64,000 bases of DNA from positions 53,927 through 117,926 of the forward strand of contig CAZTXP010000020.1 in the NCBI GenBank assembly GCA_964617355.1, given 5' to 3'. Below the pieces are notes generated by a model that saw only the letters and a list, made by a program, of their open reading frames with translations, searched no databases and was not told the DNA's origin. This stretch comes from CAZTDU01 sp964617355. GTDB lineage: Bacteria; Pseudomonadota; Gammaproteobacteria; Burkholderiales; SG8-39. The translations under genes and the position numbers were made by a program. Shown piece by piece: positions 1 to 8,373 of the stretch; position 1 is the stretch's first letter, and each line of letters opens with the position of its first letter.

Positions 1-2
1 AG

Positions 3-527
3 TTCCCGCAGACGAAGAAGGCGATGCTGGAACCGGTGCCGCTCGTCGCCACCGACGGAAGCGGCCGCCTCCTGCCCGAAGTGCTGCCGGTGCTCGACCT
101 CGTCGCCGAGCACGACGCGGTGCTCTCGTCGGGGCACCTGCACGTGGACGAGATCTGGCCGCTCTTCGAGGAGGCGAAGCGCCGCGGCGTGATGCGCCTG
201 CTCTGCAACCATCCGACTTACGTCGTCGGCGCGTCGCTGGACGACATCCGGCGCCTCGTCGGCATGGGCGTCTACGTCGAGCACTCGATGTGCATGTTCG
301 TGCCGGGTTCGAAGTTCAAGTTCTACGACCCGCCCGAATTGCGCGCGATGATCGAGGCCGGCACCGTCGAGCGCACCATCCTCGGCTCCGACCTCGGGCA
401 GGTGGGCAATCCGAAGCTGGTGGATGGCTTCCGCAGCGTGATCGAGACGTGCCTCGACCTCGGCTACGACGAGGCGCAGGTGCGCCGCATGGTGTCCACG
501 AACGCCGCCGAGCTGGTCGGCCTCTGA
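3..527 (+). CDS. DUF6282 family protein (metal-dependent hydrolase fold), 5' partial
   Basis: The reading frame is open to the left window edge (codons FPQTKKA precede the first Met at 24), so the N-terminus lies outside. The visible C-terminal part has the pattern of DUF6282 proteins: a GRLLPEVLPVLDLVAEHDAV segment, SSGHLHVDE, CNHPTYVVG, YVEHSM and ILGSDLGQVGNPK, ending in NAAELVGL. Conserved His and Asp in these strands suggest an amidohydrolase-like TIM barrel with a metal site; this is inferred from family resemblance and the substrate is unknown. The stop overlaps the next start by one base (TGATG), so the two genes are probably co-translated. Such proteins often sit in catabolic clusters with Bug receptors, as here. 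Confidence 0.75.
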   Translation, partial: FPQTKKAMLEPVPLVATDGSGRLLPEVLPVLDLVAEHDAVLSSGHLHVDEIWPLFEEAKRRGVMRLLCNHPTYVVGASLDDIRRLVGMGVYVEHSMCMFVPGSKFKFYDPPELRAMIEAGTVERTILGSDLGQVGNPKLVDGFRSVIETCLDLGYDEAQVRRMVSTNAAELVGL

Positions 528-1579
528 TGGCTTCGCTCGCGATCCGGGTCGGCGCGCTGGCGCTCCGGAACCCGGTGATCTGCGCCTCGGGCGAGCACGT
601 GATGACCGAGGCCGGCATTCGCGCCGCGCTGGCGCAGGGCGCGGCGGTGGTGGTGGCGAAGTCCACCAACGAGAGCCAGCCCGCGCGCGCGCAGCTCTCG
701 CAGGCCGACTACGCGACCTACGGCGCCGACTGGCGCGCGCGCGATTGGCACGGCGCGGGCGAGGCGAGTGTGCTTTGTCGCTCGGGGCTGCAGCCGCGCG
801 CCGCCGAGGAGTGGCTCGGCGCCATCGCGGCGCTCGATCGCGAGGCCGGCAAGCAGGGCGCGTATGTCGCCGCGAGCCTGATCCTCGCCAAGCTCGATGA
901 GGCGGTGCGCCTTGCGCGCGTCGCCGAAGCCGCGGGCGTGCGCTTGCTGGAGTTCAACGTCGGCACGCCCTACGGCGACGAGGCCGCGCACGGCGGTGTC
1001 GCCACCGAACGTGCGGCGGCGAAGATTCGCGAGCAGGTGGCCGCGGTCTGCGGCGCGGTGAAGATCCCGGTGTGGGTGAAGCTCACCGGCCAGAGCGAGA
1101 ACGTGGCCGCGCTCGCCGAGGCGGCGCGCGAGGGCGGCGCGGCGGCGGTGATCATGATCGGCCGGATGATGGGTCTCCTGCCGGACCTCGACACGCAGGC
1201 GCCGGCGCTCGGCACCAACCTCGGCTACGGCGGCCCGTGGGCGCTGCCGCTCGCGTGCTACTGGCTAGCGCGCAGCAGGAAGCGCCTCGGCGCCGGCTAC
1301 CCGCTCGTCGGCACCAACGGCGCGCGGAGCGGCCACGACGCGGCGCGCATGCTGCTCGCCGGCGCGAGCGCGGTCGAGTACTGCTCGGCGGTGATGACCG
1401 GCGGCTTCGGCGTGCTCGGCGCCGCGATCGCGGAGCTGCAGGCCTACTGCGACGCGAAGGGCACGGACGCCGCCGCGCTCGTCGGCCGCGCCGCGGATCG
1501 CGTCGGCGACTACGCCGGCCTGCCCGCCGAGGACGGGCGCTGGAAGAAGTTCGTCCCCCGAGAGACGCTGGCCAGGTGA
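527..1579 (+). CDS. Dihydroorotate dehydrogenase-like FMN oxidoreductase
   Basis: A 350-residue TIM-barrel flavoprotein of the DHODH/PreA superfamily. Visible landmarks are NPVICASGEH near residue 15, AKST around Lys45 (FMN/substrate loop), LEFNVGTP around Asn144, VWVKLT around Lys185, and the C-terminal FMN-phosphate segment GTNGARSGHDAARMLLAGA followed by VEYCSA. The ATG at 527 overlaps the previous stop; a longer in-frame opening from 290 lies inside the upstream gene and is unlikely. Its position in a catabolic run rather than beside pyr genes suggests it reduces or oxidises a ring or enoate intermediate instead of making pyrimidines. The exact reaction cannot be read from the sequence. 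Confidence 0.8.
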   Translation: MASLAIRVGALALRNPVICASGEHVMTEAGIRAALAQGAAVVVAKSTNESQPARAQLSQADYATYGADWRARDWHGAGEASVLCRSGLQPRAAEEWLGAIAALDREAGKQGAYVAASLILAKLDEAVRLARVAEAAGVRLLEFNVGTPYGDEAAHGGVATERAAAKIREQVAAVCGAVKIPVWVKLTGQSENVAALAEAAREGGAAAVIMIGRMMGLLPDLDTQAPALGTNLGYGGPWALPLACYWLARSRKRLGAGYPLVGTNGARSGHDAARMLLAGASAVEYCSAVMTGGFGVLGAAIAELQAYCDAKGTDAAALVGRAADRVGDYAGLPAEDGRWKKFVPRETLAR

Positions 1580-1606
1580 CGCTCCGGTACAGGTGACGCT
1601 CCGGTA
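1573..1606 (+). repeat. Exact 17-bp tandem duplication across a stop codon
   Basis: CAGGTGACGCTCCGGTA occurs twice back to back (1573-1589 and 1590-1606). The first copy contains the TGA stop of the upstream oxidoreductase; the second is followed by TATT, giving an AT-rich patch in front of the aldolase gene. It is a perfect duplication in otherwise non-repetitive DNA, so it is either a recent slippage event or a doubled regulatory site. Confidence 0.9.
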
Positions 1607-1648
1607 TATTGGCGGCCCTTCACACGAATCGAGCTCGAGGAACCCTCC

Positions 1649-2449
1649 ATGCGCATGAACCGCGTCAAGCGCCTGTGGCGCGAAGGCAAGCCCGCCGTCG
1701 GCGGCTTCCTGTCGATCCCGCACGCCTTCTCCGCCGAGATGATGTCCCACACGGGGCTGGACTGGTTGTGCGTAGACCTGCAGCACGGCGCGGTCGACTA
1801 CGACGACGCGGTGAACATGCTGACCGCGATCTCCACCACCGCGGTGACGCCGTTCGTGCGCGTGCCGTGGAACGAGCCCTCGATCATCATGAAGGCGCTG
1901 GACGCCGGCGCCTACGGCGTGATCGTGCCGATGGTGTCGAACCGTGCGGAGGCCGAGCGTGCGGTGGCCGCGTGCCGCTACCCCCCGACGGGCATGCGCT
2001 CCAACGGCCCGAACCGCGCCTCGCTCTACGGCGGCGCCGACTACCAGAAGCACGCCGACCGCGAGATCGCCTGCGTGGTGATGATCGAGACCACCGAGGG
2101 CATCGAGAAGATGGACGAGATCATCTCCACGCCCGGCGTGGACGCGGTCTACATCGGCCCCACCGACCTCGCCCTCGCGCTCGGCCTGCCGCCGGTGATG
2201 GACAACGACGATCCGAAGCACGTCGCCACCGTGAACCGGATCCTCGAGACCTGCCGCAAGCACGGCGTGATCCCCGCGATGCACACCATGAGCGCGAAGT
2301 ACACGCAGCGCTACATCGACCAGGGCTTCAAGATGATCATGCTGGTGGCCGACCGCCTCGCGATGTCGAACTACGTGAAGGCCGAGATCGCGAAGCTCAC
2401 CGGGTGGACGCCGCTCAACCCGAACGAGGCGCCCGAGCGGAGTGCCTGA
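1649..2449 (+). CDS. HpcH/HpaI family aldolase (2-keto-3-deoxy/4-hydroxy-2-oxo acid aldolase)
   Basis: A 266-residue class II pyruvate aldolase. Residues expected from HpaI are present: His46 (DLQHGAVDY), Arg71 (FVRVPW), Glu147 (MIETTEG) and Asp173 (GPTDLALALG), the last two being the divalent-metal ligands. HpaI splits 4-hydroxy-2-oxo acids into pyruvate and an aldehyde at the end of meta-cleavage pathways, which fits the aromatic locus, although some relatives act on sugar acids. ATG at 1649 and an in-frame ATG two codons later are both possible. It is preceded by a short gap holding the tandem repeat, and its last 8 bases overlap the next gene. Confidence 0.85.
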   Translation: MRMNRVKRLWREGKPAVGGFLSIPHAFSAEMMSHTGLDWLCVDLQHGAVDYDDAVNMLTAISTTAVTPFVRVPWNEPSIIMKALDAGAYGVIVPMVSNRAEAERAVAACRYPPTGMRSNGPNRASLYGGADYQKHADREIACVVMIETTEGIEKMDEIISTPGVDAVYIGPTDLALALGLPPVMDNDDPKHVATVNRILETCRKHGVIPAMHTMSAKYTQRYIDQGFKMIMLVADRLAMSNYVKAEIAKLTGWTPLNPNEAPERSA

Positions 2450-2930
2450 CGAGAAGCGGGATCCTCCAGCGGCGGGCTGGAGGCCTTGGTGGCGCCGCCT
2501 GCGCTGGGCGGTGCTGGTGCTCGGCGGCGCGTACCTCGCGCTCGCGTTCGGCGTCTATGGCTGGCGGTACCTCGAGCTGAAGCTGTCGATGTCGGAGGCA
2601 CGCGCCTCGCTGCAGGCTGCGCGCTGGGAAGACCCGGCGCTGCGCTGCGGTGGCGGTGCGCGGCTCGGACCGCACTTCGCGAAGCTCCTCGGCAAGCCGG
2701 AGATCTTCGTGACGAGGATCCTGTGGGACCAGCGGCCGCCGCGCCTCGAGTTCTACGTCTCGGGCATGGCCAGCCCGCGCGAGGGCATCACGCCGCGGCA
2801 CCTGCTGATGACCATCGAACTGATGCCCGACGGCGACGCGATCCCGACCGCCGCGGTGTTCGCGGGCGAGCATGATCGCCTCGAGAGCGCACGCGCGCTG
2901 CTCGTCGCCGCCTGCGCGAAGAAGGGCTGA
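2442..2930 (+). CDS. Hypothetical protein with one N-terminal membrane segment
   Basis: A 162-residue protein starting at GTG 2442, overlapping the aldolase stop by 8 bases. Residues 1-20 are basic and Trp/Arg rich; residues about 22-42 form one hydrophobic helix; the rest is soluble and mixed alpha/beta. This suggests an inner-membrane anchored protein with a periplasmic domain. No family is recognised. The coupled start argues that it belongs to the same transcript as the aldolase; the function is unknown. Confidence 0.65.
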   Translation: MPDEKRDPPAAGWRPWWRRLRWAVLVLGGAYLALAFGVYGWRYLELKLSMSEARASLQAARWEDPALRCGGGARLGPHFAKLLGKPEIFVTRILWDQRPPRLEFYVSGMASPREGITPRHLLMTIELMPDGDAIPTAAVFAGEHDRLESARALLVAACAKKG

Positions 2931-2943
2931 TTCGCGCCCGGCG

Positions 2944-2957
2944 TTGACATCGGTCAA
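2944..2957. promoter_or_regulatory. FNR/CRP-type box upstream of Bug receptor gene
   Basis: TTGACATCGGTCAA is a perfect TTGAC-N4-GTCAA inverted repeat, the half-site pattern recognised by FNR/ANR/DNR-class regulators. Its centre lies about 52 bases before the TTG start of the Bug gene, in the only gap of more than a few bases in this part of the locus. The similar box at 14045 also lies upstream of a Bug gene. Confidence 0.5.
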
Positions 2958-3002
2958 CTTTGCCCCGAGAGTCCTCCGACGGTAATCCCGGAGGAGGCCC
3001 CC

Positions 3003-3980
3003 TTGAAACGACTCACCCACGCCCTCGCGGCGATGGCCCTCGGCGCGCTTGCGATCGGCGCGGCGCCCGCGCAGGCGCAGGGCGCGTTCCCGAATCGCGC
3101 GGTGCGCGTCATCGTGCCGTTCCCCGCCGGCGGTTCGGCCGACGTGCTGGCGCGCATCGTCGCCGAGAAGATGTCGGCGAAGTGGGGCCAGCCCGTGGTG
3201 GTCGAGAACCGCGCCGGCGCCGGCGGCAACATCGGCGCCGAGTCGGTGTTCCGCGCCGATCCCGACGGCTACACCATCCTGTCCAGTCCCCCGGGGCCGC
3301 TGGCGATCAACCAGAGCCTCTACAAGGTGCTGAACTTCGAGCCGCCGAAGTTCGTGCCGGTGACGGTGCTCGCGATCGTGCCCAACGTCATCACGGCGCG
3401 CGCCGACCTGCCGGCGAACACGATGCGCGAGCTGATCGCGATGGCGAAGGCGAACCCGGCGAAGATCGTCTACGCCTCGCAGGGCAACGGCTCGACCTCG
3501 CACCTCTCGGCGGCGATGTTCTCGAGCATGGCGGGCGTGGACCTCGTGCACGTGCCGTACAAGGGCGAGGGCCCGGCACTCGTCGACATCGTCGCGGGGC
3601 GCGTGGACATCTTCATCGGCAACATCGCCGCGGCCTTGAAGCACCAGCAGGCCGGTCGCGTGAAGTTCCTCGCGGTGACGAATGCGAATCGCTCCGCCGT
3701 GGCGCCCGACGTGCCGACCAGCGCCGAGGCGGGCCTGCCCGGCTTCATCGCCAGCGCGTGGTTCGCGATGGCCATGCCGCCCGGCACGCCGCCGGCGATC
3801 GTGCAGGCGATCAACGCCGCCGCCGTCGAGGGCCTGAAGATGCCCGACGTGCGCCAGAAATACCTCGAGCAGGGTGCCGAGCCCGTGGGCGGCACCACCG
3901 CCGAGACGGCGGGCTTCATTCGAGACGAGGTGGCGCGCTGGCAGAAGGTGATCCAAGATGCGAAGGTCACGCTGAACTGA
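3003..3980 (+). CDS. Tripartite tricarboxylate transporter substrate-binding protein (Bug family)
   Basis: A 325-residue periplasmic receptor read from TTG 3003 behind a GGAGG-like site. It has a signal peptide (MKRLTHALAAMALGALAIGA, cleaved near AQA-QG), then the Bug signature VRVIVPFPAGGSADVLAR, VVENRAGAGGNIGAE, PDGYTIL, and VPYKGEGPALVDIVAGRVD. Bug proteins bind carboxylated ligands; in terephthalate-type clusters the homologue TphC delivers the aromatic acid. No TctA/TctB membrane partners are encoded in the window, so it must borrow a transporter or act as a sensor. It directly precedes the ring-hydroxylating dioxygenase genes, which suggests it binds their substrate. Confidence 0.92.
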   Translation: MKRLTHALAAMALGALAIGAAPAQAQGAFPNRAVRVIVPFPAGGSADVLARIVAEKMSAKWGQPVVVENRAGAGGNIGAESVFRADPDGYTILSSPPGPLAINQSLYKVLNFEPPKFVPVTVLAIVPNVITARADLPANTMRELIAMAKANPAKIVYASQGNGSTSHLSAAMFSSMAGVDLVHVPYKGEGPALVDIVAGRVDIFIGNIAAALKHQQAGRVKFLAVTNANRSAVAPDVPTSAEAGLPGFIASAWFAMAMPPGTPPAIVQAINAAAVEGLKMPDVRQKYLEQGAEPVGGTTAETAGFIRDEVARWQKVIQDAKVTLN

Positions 3981-3988
3981 GGTCGACG

Positions 3989-5230
3989 ATGGGCACCAAC
4001 GACGTTCGAACCATGGCGCGGGCCTGGCCCTCGGAGGGCCTCACCCGCGTGCCGTTCTGGGTGTACCAGGACGAGTCCTGGGCGCTGGAGGAGCAGAAGC
4101 GGCTCTTCGAGGGCCCGGTGTGGAACTTCCTGTGCCTGGAGCAGGAGCTGCCGAAGGAAGGCGACTACCGCACCACCTTCGTCGGCCGCATGCCGGTGAT
4201 CGTGTCGCGCGACGCCGACGGCGCGATCTACGCGTTCGAGAACCGCTGCACGCACCGCGGCGCGTTGATCGCGCTCGAGAACGGCGGCAACGTGAAGAGC
4301 TTCCAGTGCGTCTACCACGCGTGGACGTACGACCGGAAGGGCAACCTCAAGGGCGTCGCGTTCCAGAACGGCGCCGGCGGCAAGGGCGGCATGCCGAAGT
4401 CCTTCTGCATGGAGCAGCACAATCCGAGGAAGGTGCGCACCACGGTGCTCTGCGGCCTCGTCTTCGGCACGCTGTCGGACGCCGCCCCGCCGATCGAGGA
4501 GTACCTCGGCGAGGAAGTGCTCGGGCGGCTGCGGCGCGTGCTCAGGAAGCCCACCGAGGTGCTCGGCCGCTTCACGCAGGCGCTGCCGAACAACTGGAAG
4601 CTCTACGCCGAGAACGTCAAGGACACCTACCACGCGAGCCTCTTGCACTCGTTCTTCGCCACCTTCCGCGTCACGCGCCTCACGCAGGCGGGCGGCGTGC
4701 TGGTGAGCCCGAACGGCGCGCACCACGCGAGCTACACCATCGACAAGAAGGAGACCGGCTCGGCGTACCAGGAGCAGGGCCTGAGGTCGGAAAAGCAGGA
4801 CTTTCGCCTCGCCGACCCGAGGATCCTCGACGCGGTGGACGAGTTCGGCGACGGCATCCAGCTGCAGATCCTCACCGTGTTCCCGGGCTTCGTGCTGCAG
4901 CAGATCCACAACTGCCTCGCGGTGCGCCAGATCCTGCCCAAGGGCATCGACCGCATGGAACTCAACTGGACCTACTTCGGCTTCCAGGACGACACGCCCG
5001 AGATGCGCCAGCGCCGCCTGCGGCAGTCGAACCTCGTCGGGCCGGCGGGCTACGTGTCGATGGAGGACGGCTGCGTCGGCGGCTTCGTGCAGCGCGGCAT
5101 CGCCTCGGCCGACGAGCAGCTCTCGGTGGTCGAGATGGGCGGCGCCGGCACCGAGTCGCAGCAGGGCCGCGCCACCGAGACCTCGATCCGCGGCTTCTGG
5201 AAGGCCTACCGCGGCTGCATGGGGGTCTGA
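3989..5230 (+). CDS. Rieske aromatic ring-hydroxylating dioxygenase, alpha (catalytic) subunit
   Basis: 413 residues. The Rieske [2Fe-2S] ligands are visible as CTH (Cys87, His89) and CVYH (Cys107, His110). The mononuclear iron site is Asp212, His215, His220 in ENVKDTYHASLLH. It introduces both atoms of O2 into an aromatic acid to give a cis-dihydrodiol. The small beta subunit follows after 2 bases, as in two-component oxygenases. GAGG lies 5 bases before the ATG. By context (Bug receptor before, PdxA-type dehydrogenase after) the closest architectural match is TphA2/TphA3, but the ring substrate cannot be fixed from the sequence. The reductase partner is not in the window. Confidence 0.92.
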   Translation: MGTNDVRTMARAWPSEGLTRVPFWVYQDESWALEEQKRLFEGPVWNFLCLEQELPKEGDYRTTFVGRMPVIVSRDADGAIYAFENRCTHRGALIALENGGNVKSFQCVYHAWTYDRKGNLKGVAFQNGAGGKGGMPKSFCMEQHNPRKVRTTVLCGLVFGTLSDAAPPIEEYLGEEVLGRLRRVLRKPTEVLGRFTQALPNNWKLYAENVKDTYHASLLHSFFATFRVTRLTQAGGVLVSPNGAHHASYTIDKKETGSAYQEQGLRSEKQDFRLADPRILDAVDEFGDGIQLQILTVFPGFVLQQIHNCLAVRQILPKGIDRMELNWTYFGFQDDTPEMRQRRLRQSNLVGPAGYVSMEDGCVGGFVQRGIASADEQLSVVEMGGAGTESQQGRATETSIRGFWKAYRGCMGV

Positions 5231-5232
5231 GC

Positions 5233-5697
5233 GTGGACAGCCTGCGAGACCGCATCGCCGCGCTGAACGCGGACTACGCGCGCGCCATCGACGACGACCG
5301 GCTGGAGGAGTGGCCGGCGTTCTTCGAGGACCCGTGCCTCTACAAGATCACCTCGGCCGACAACCACGCGCATGGCATGCCGGCGGGGCTGGTGTACGCC
5401 GATTCGCGCGGCATGCTCGCCGACCGCGTGTCGGCGCTGCGCGAGGCCAACATCTACGAGCGCCAGCGCTACCGCCACATCGTCGGCCTGCCGTGCGTGC
5501 TCGGCGAGGAGGGCGGCGTGGCGCGCGTCGAGACGCCGTTCCTCGTCATGCGCATCATGCGCGACGGCACGATGGACGCCTTCGCCTGCGGCCGCTACCT
5601 CGACAAGGTGCGCGCGAATGGCGCGCTGAAGCTGGTCGAGCGCATCGTGGTCTGCGACAGCGCGCGCGTGGACACGCTGATCGCGATTCCGCTGTAG
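5233..5697 (+). CDS. Aromatic ring-hydroxylating dioxygenase, beta subunit
   Basis: 154 residues from GTG 5233, two bases after the alpha-subunit stop. It is an NTF2-like/scytalone-dehydratase fold small subunit: the N-terminal segment LNADYARAIDDDRLEEWPAFFED and RYRHIVGLPCVLG are characteristic. It has no cofactor ligands; the beta subunit packs the alpha trimer and can affect specificity. The strong coupling to the alpha gene supports the assignment. Confidence 0.9.
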   Translation: MDSLRDRIAALNADYARAIDDDRLEEWPAFFEDPCLYKITSADNHAHGMPAGLVYADSRGMLADRVSALREANIYERQRYRHIVGLPCVLGEEGGVARVETPFLVMRIMRDGTMDAFACGRYLDKVRANGALKLVERIVVCDSARVDTLIAIPL

Positions 5698-5707
5698 GCG
5701 GCACGCC

Positions 5708-6616
5708 GTGACGCGCATTGCGATTGCGGTGGGCGATCCCAACGGCATTGGCCCCGAGATCGCCGTCAAGGCGGCGAAGGCCGCGCCGGCGGGCATCGAG
5801 CCGGTGCTGGTGGGCGATCCGCACGTGCTGCTGCACTACGGCGCGGGCGGACTCGACGTGCATCCGGTGGATGCGCTGCCCGTCGAGGCGTTCAAGCCGG
5901 GGACTTGCGATCCGCGCGCCGGCCGCGCGACCGTGGAGTACGTGCGCGAGGCGGTGAAGCTCGCGCAGTCGGGGGAGGTTGCGGCGATCGTCGCCTGCCC
6001 GCAGTCCGAGACCGCGATCAACGGCGCCGGCATCCAGTTCTCGGGCTACGCCGGGCTGCTCGCGCAGCTCACCGGCACGCCCGACGACAAGGTCTTCCTG
6101 ATGCTCTGCGCGGCCGGCCTTCGCATCGCGCACGTCACGCTGCACGAGAGCACCGCGTCGGCGCTCTCGCGCATCACGGTCGAGCGCGTGGTGAACGCAG
6201 GGCTCGCGACCGTCGAAGCGGTGAAGCGCCTCGGCGTCGCCGCGCCGCGGCTCGCGATGTTCGGCATCAACCCGCACGCCGGCGAGGACGGCCTCTTCGG
6301 AGACGCCGACGAGAAGATCACCAAGCCGGCCGCGGCCGAGCTGCGCCGCCGCGGCATCGCCTGCGACGGCCCGTTCGGCGCCGACCTCGTGCTGTCGCAG
6401 CGAAAGCACGATGCCTATCTCGCGATGCTGCACGACCAGGGCCACATCCCGGTGAAGCTGCTGAGCCCCCTGCGTTCCAGCGCGCTGTCCATCGGTACGC
6501 CGGTGCTGTTCTCGAGCGTCGGCCACGGCTGCGCCTACGACATCGCCGGCAAGGGCGTCGCCGATCCGGCCTCGGTGGCGGAGACGCTCGCGCTCCTCGG
6601 CGCCGCTGCGCGGTGA
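5708..6616 (+). CDS. PdxA-family NAD-dependent dehydrogenase (likely cis-dihydrodiol dehydrogenase/decarboxylase)
   Basis: 302 residues from GTG 5708. The PdxA hallmarks are IAIAVGDPNGIGPEI at the N-terminus, HVTLHESTASALSRIT, the metal motif INPHAGEDGLFG, and LHDQGHIPVKLLS. True PdxA oxidises 4-hydroxythreonine-4-phosphate in vitamin B6 synthesis. A family branch (TphB) oxidatively decarboxylates the cis-diol made by terephthalate dioxygenase. Its place right after the dioxygenase subunits and the lack of ksgA/surA neighbours favour the catabolic role. This is a context inference. Confidence 0.85.
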   Translation: MTRIAIAVGDPNGIGPEIAVKAAKAAPAGIEPVLVGDPHVLLHYGAGGLDVHPVDALPVEAFKPGTCDPRAGRATVEYVREAVKLAQSGEVAAIVACPQSETAINGAGIQFSGYAGLLAQLTGTPDDKVFLMLCAAGLRIAHVTLHESTASALSRITVERVVNAGLATVEAVKRLGVAAPRLAMFGINPHAGEDGLFGDADEKITKPAAAELRRRGIACDGPFGADLVLSQRKHDAYLAMLHDQGHIPVKLLSPLRSSALSIGTPVLFSSVGHGCAYDIAGKGVADPASVAETLALLGAAAR

Positions 6617-7542
6617 GCGTCCTCTTCCTCACGCGGCCGCAGCCGGCCGAGGTGTTCTTCGGGCCGATGGCCGCGATCGCGCCGGAAATCGAGTGCGTGG
6701 GCTCGCTGGATGCGCCGGGGCTCGATAAGGTCGAGGCGGTGGTCTGCTACCGGCTGCCGGCCGGCGCCTGCGCGAAGCTGCCGAACCTGAAGCTCGTCTG
6801 CGCGTCGTCCGCCGGCGTGGACAAGATCCTCGGCGTCGAGGGCCTACCGCCGCAGCTGCCGGTGGCGCGCATCGTCGATCCGGCGCAGAACCTGCAGATC
6901 GCGCAGTACGTGGCGATGATGGCGCTCGGCCACGTGCGCCAGCGCGCGCTGTACGCGGCGCAGCAGGTGTCGAAGGCGTGGACGCGCCACCCGATCCACG
7001 CGCCCGGTTCGGCCACGGTCGGCGTCCTAGGCATGGGCGAGGCGGGGCAGGTCACCGCGGGCGTGCTGCGCGCGCTCGGTTTTCGCGTCGCGGGCTGGAG
7101 CCGCAGCGCGCGCACGGTCGAGGGTGTCGAGATGCACCACGGCGCCGCCGGCCTCGGCGAGTGCCTCGCGCGCGCCGACGTGCTCGTCTGCCTGCTGCCG
7201 CTCACCGCCGACACGCACGGCCTGCTCGACCGCGCGCGCCTTTCGCGGCTGCCGAAGGGCGCCTGCGTGATCAACGTGGCGCGCGGCCAGCACTTGGTCG
7301 AGCCCGACCTGCTCGCGCTGCTGGACGAAGGCCACCTCGCCGGCGCGGCGCTCGACGTGCAGGGCACCGAGCCGTTGCCCGCGGATTCGCCGCTGTGGAC
7401 GCACCCGAAGGTCACGGTGACGCCGCACGTCGCCTCGCAGCCCACGGTCGAATCCGTGGCGCGGCAGGTGGCCGAGAACGTGCGCCGCCTGCGCGACGGC
7501 CGGCCGCTCTTGAACGTCGTGGACCGCGCGCGCGGCTATTGA
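6613..7542 (+). CDS. D-2-hydroxyacid dehydrogenase (GhrA-like)
   Basis: 309 residues from GTG 6613, overlapping the previous stop as GTGA. The NAD(P)-binding loop is GVLGMGEAG; catalytic-domain motifs are INVARGQHLVEPDLLALLDEG (Arg), the Glu in LDVQGTEPLP, and TPHVASQP (His). It reduces 2-oxo acids such as glyoxylate or hydroxypyruvate, or oxidises the matching 2-hydroxyacid. In this operon it probably handles an oxo-acid product of ring cleavage or aldol splitting; that role is inferred only from position. Confidence 0.85.
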   Translation: MSVLFLTRPQPAEVFFGPMAAIAPEIECVGSLDAPGLDKVEAVVCYRLPAGACAKLPNLKLVCASSAGVDKILGVEGLPPQLPVARIVDPAQNLQIAQYVAMMALGHVRQRALYAAQQVSKAWTRHPIHAPGSATVGVLGMGEAGQVTAGVLRALGFRVAGWSRSARTVEGVEMHHGAAGLGECLARADVLVCLLPLTADTHGLLDRARLSRLPKGACVINVARGQHLVEPDLLALLDEGHLAGAALDVQGTEPLPADSPLWTHPKVTVTPHVASQPTVESVARQVAENVRRLRDGRPLLNVVDRARGY

Positions 7543-7556
7543 ACCCGGAGGACCCG

Positions 7557-8342
7557 ATGGACCTGAACCCGACCCTCGCGCGCCTGAAGCCCGCCGGCAT
7601 GGCCGACGAGGAGTGGGGCGTGCGCCTCGAGCTCGCGGCGATGTACCGGCTCTTCGTCCATTGCGGGTGGGTGGAGATGATCTACAACCACATCACCGCG
7701 CGCGTGCCGGGGCCGGAGCGGCACTACCTGATCAACCCGTTCGGCCTCAACTACGACGAGGTCACCGCGACCAACCTCGTGAAGGTCAACCTCGCGGGCG
7801 AGGCGGTGGACGGCTCGCCGCACATGGTGAACAAGGCCGGATTCGTGATCCACAGCGCGGTGCACGCGGCACGCGAGGACGCGCACTGCCTGATCCACAC
7901 GCACACCACCGCGATCATGGGCGTCGCCTGCAAGCGCGAGGGGCTGCGCTACGACAACTTCTACAGCGCGCAGCTGCATGGGCTCGTCGCCACGCACCCG
8001 TTCGAGGGCATCACCACCGACGTGGGCGAGCAGAAGCGCCTCGTCGCGAACCTCGGCGACAAGCCGGTGCTGATGCTGAAGAACCACGGCGTGCTGGTGG
8101 CCGGGCCGCACATCCCGCAGGCGCTGACGCTCTACTGGACGGTGCAGCGCGGCTGCGAGGTGCAGTTGGCGGCGGACTCGCTGCGCGGCGACAACGAACC
8201 GGTGGGGCAGGCGGTGCTCGACGCGATCCCTGCGCAGGCGCAGTTCTTCCGAACCGGCGCGGGCGGCGGGCCGCGGCGCGGGCAGCTCTTCTTCGACGCG
8301 CTGATGCGCCGCGCCGGCCTGCGCTACGAGGATCTCGCCTAG
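7557..8342 (+). CDS. Class II aldolase/adducin family protein (possible dihydroxyphthalate-type decarboxylase)
   Basis: 261 residues behind a strong GGAGGA site. The zinc-binding HTHT (LIHTHTTAIMG) and the third His in LKNHGVLVAG are present, as is the acidic VNKAGFVIHSAVH region. The family includes fuculose-phosphate-type aldolases and also decarboxylases; the 3,4-dihydroxyphthalate decarboxylase PhtC belongs here. Beside a ring dioxygenase and a PdxA-type dehydrogenase the decarboxylase option is attractive, because it would yield protocatechuate for LigAB encoded 4 kb away. An aldolase role on the cleavage product is the alternative. Confidence 0.8.
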   Translation: MDLNPTLARLKPAGMADEEWGVRLELAAMYRLFVHCGWVEMIYNHITARVPGPERHYLINPFGLNYDEVTATNLVKVNLAGEAVDGSPHMVNKAGFVIHSAVHAAREDAHCLIHTHTTAIMGVACKREGLRYDNFYSAQLHGLVATHPFEGITTDVGEQKRLVANLGDKPVLMLKNHGVLVAGPHIPQALTLYWTVQRGCEVQLAADSLRGDNEPVGQAVLDAIPAQAQFFRTGAGGGPRRGQLFFDALMRRAGLRYEDLA

Positions 8343-8350
8343 CGCGCGAC

Positions 8351-8373
8351 GCCCGCCCCCGCCCTAGGCGGGC
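8351..8373. terminator. GC hairpin between convergent genes
   Basis: GCCCGCC and GGCGGGC pair perfectly over a 9-base loop, spanning the short gap between the class II aldolase stop and the FAH-hydrolase stop. There is no T-tract, so any termination would be weak or Rho-assisted. The placement between converging genes is the main support. Confidence 0.35.

Noticed and set aside
2415..3956. Long minus-strand frame opposite the Bug gene at 3003
   Set aside because: Antisense of a well-supported Bug protein, low-complexity composition, no start signal.
5708..6616. Annotation as vitamin B6 biosynthesis pdxA
   Set aside because: The family fits, but it follows dioxygenase subunits and lacks the usual surA/ksgA neighbours, so a catabolic dihydrodiol dehydrogenase is more likely.
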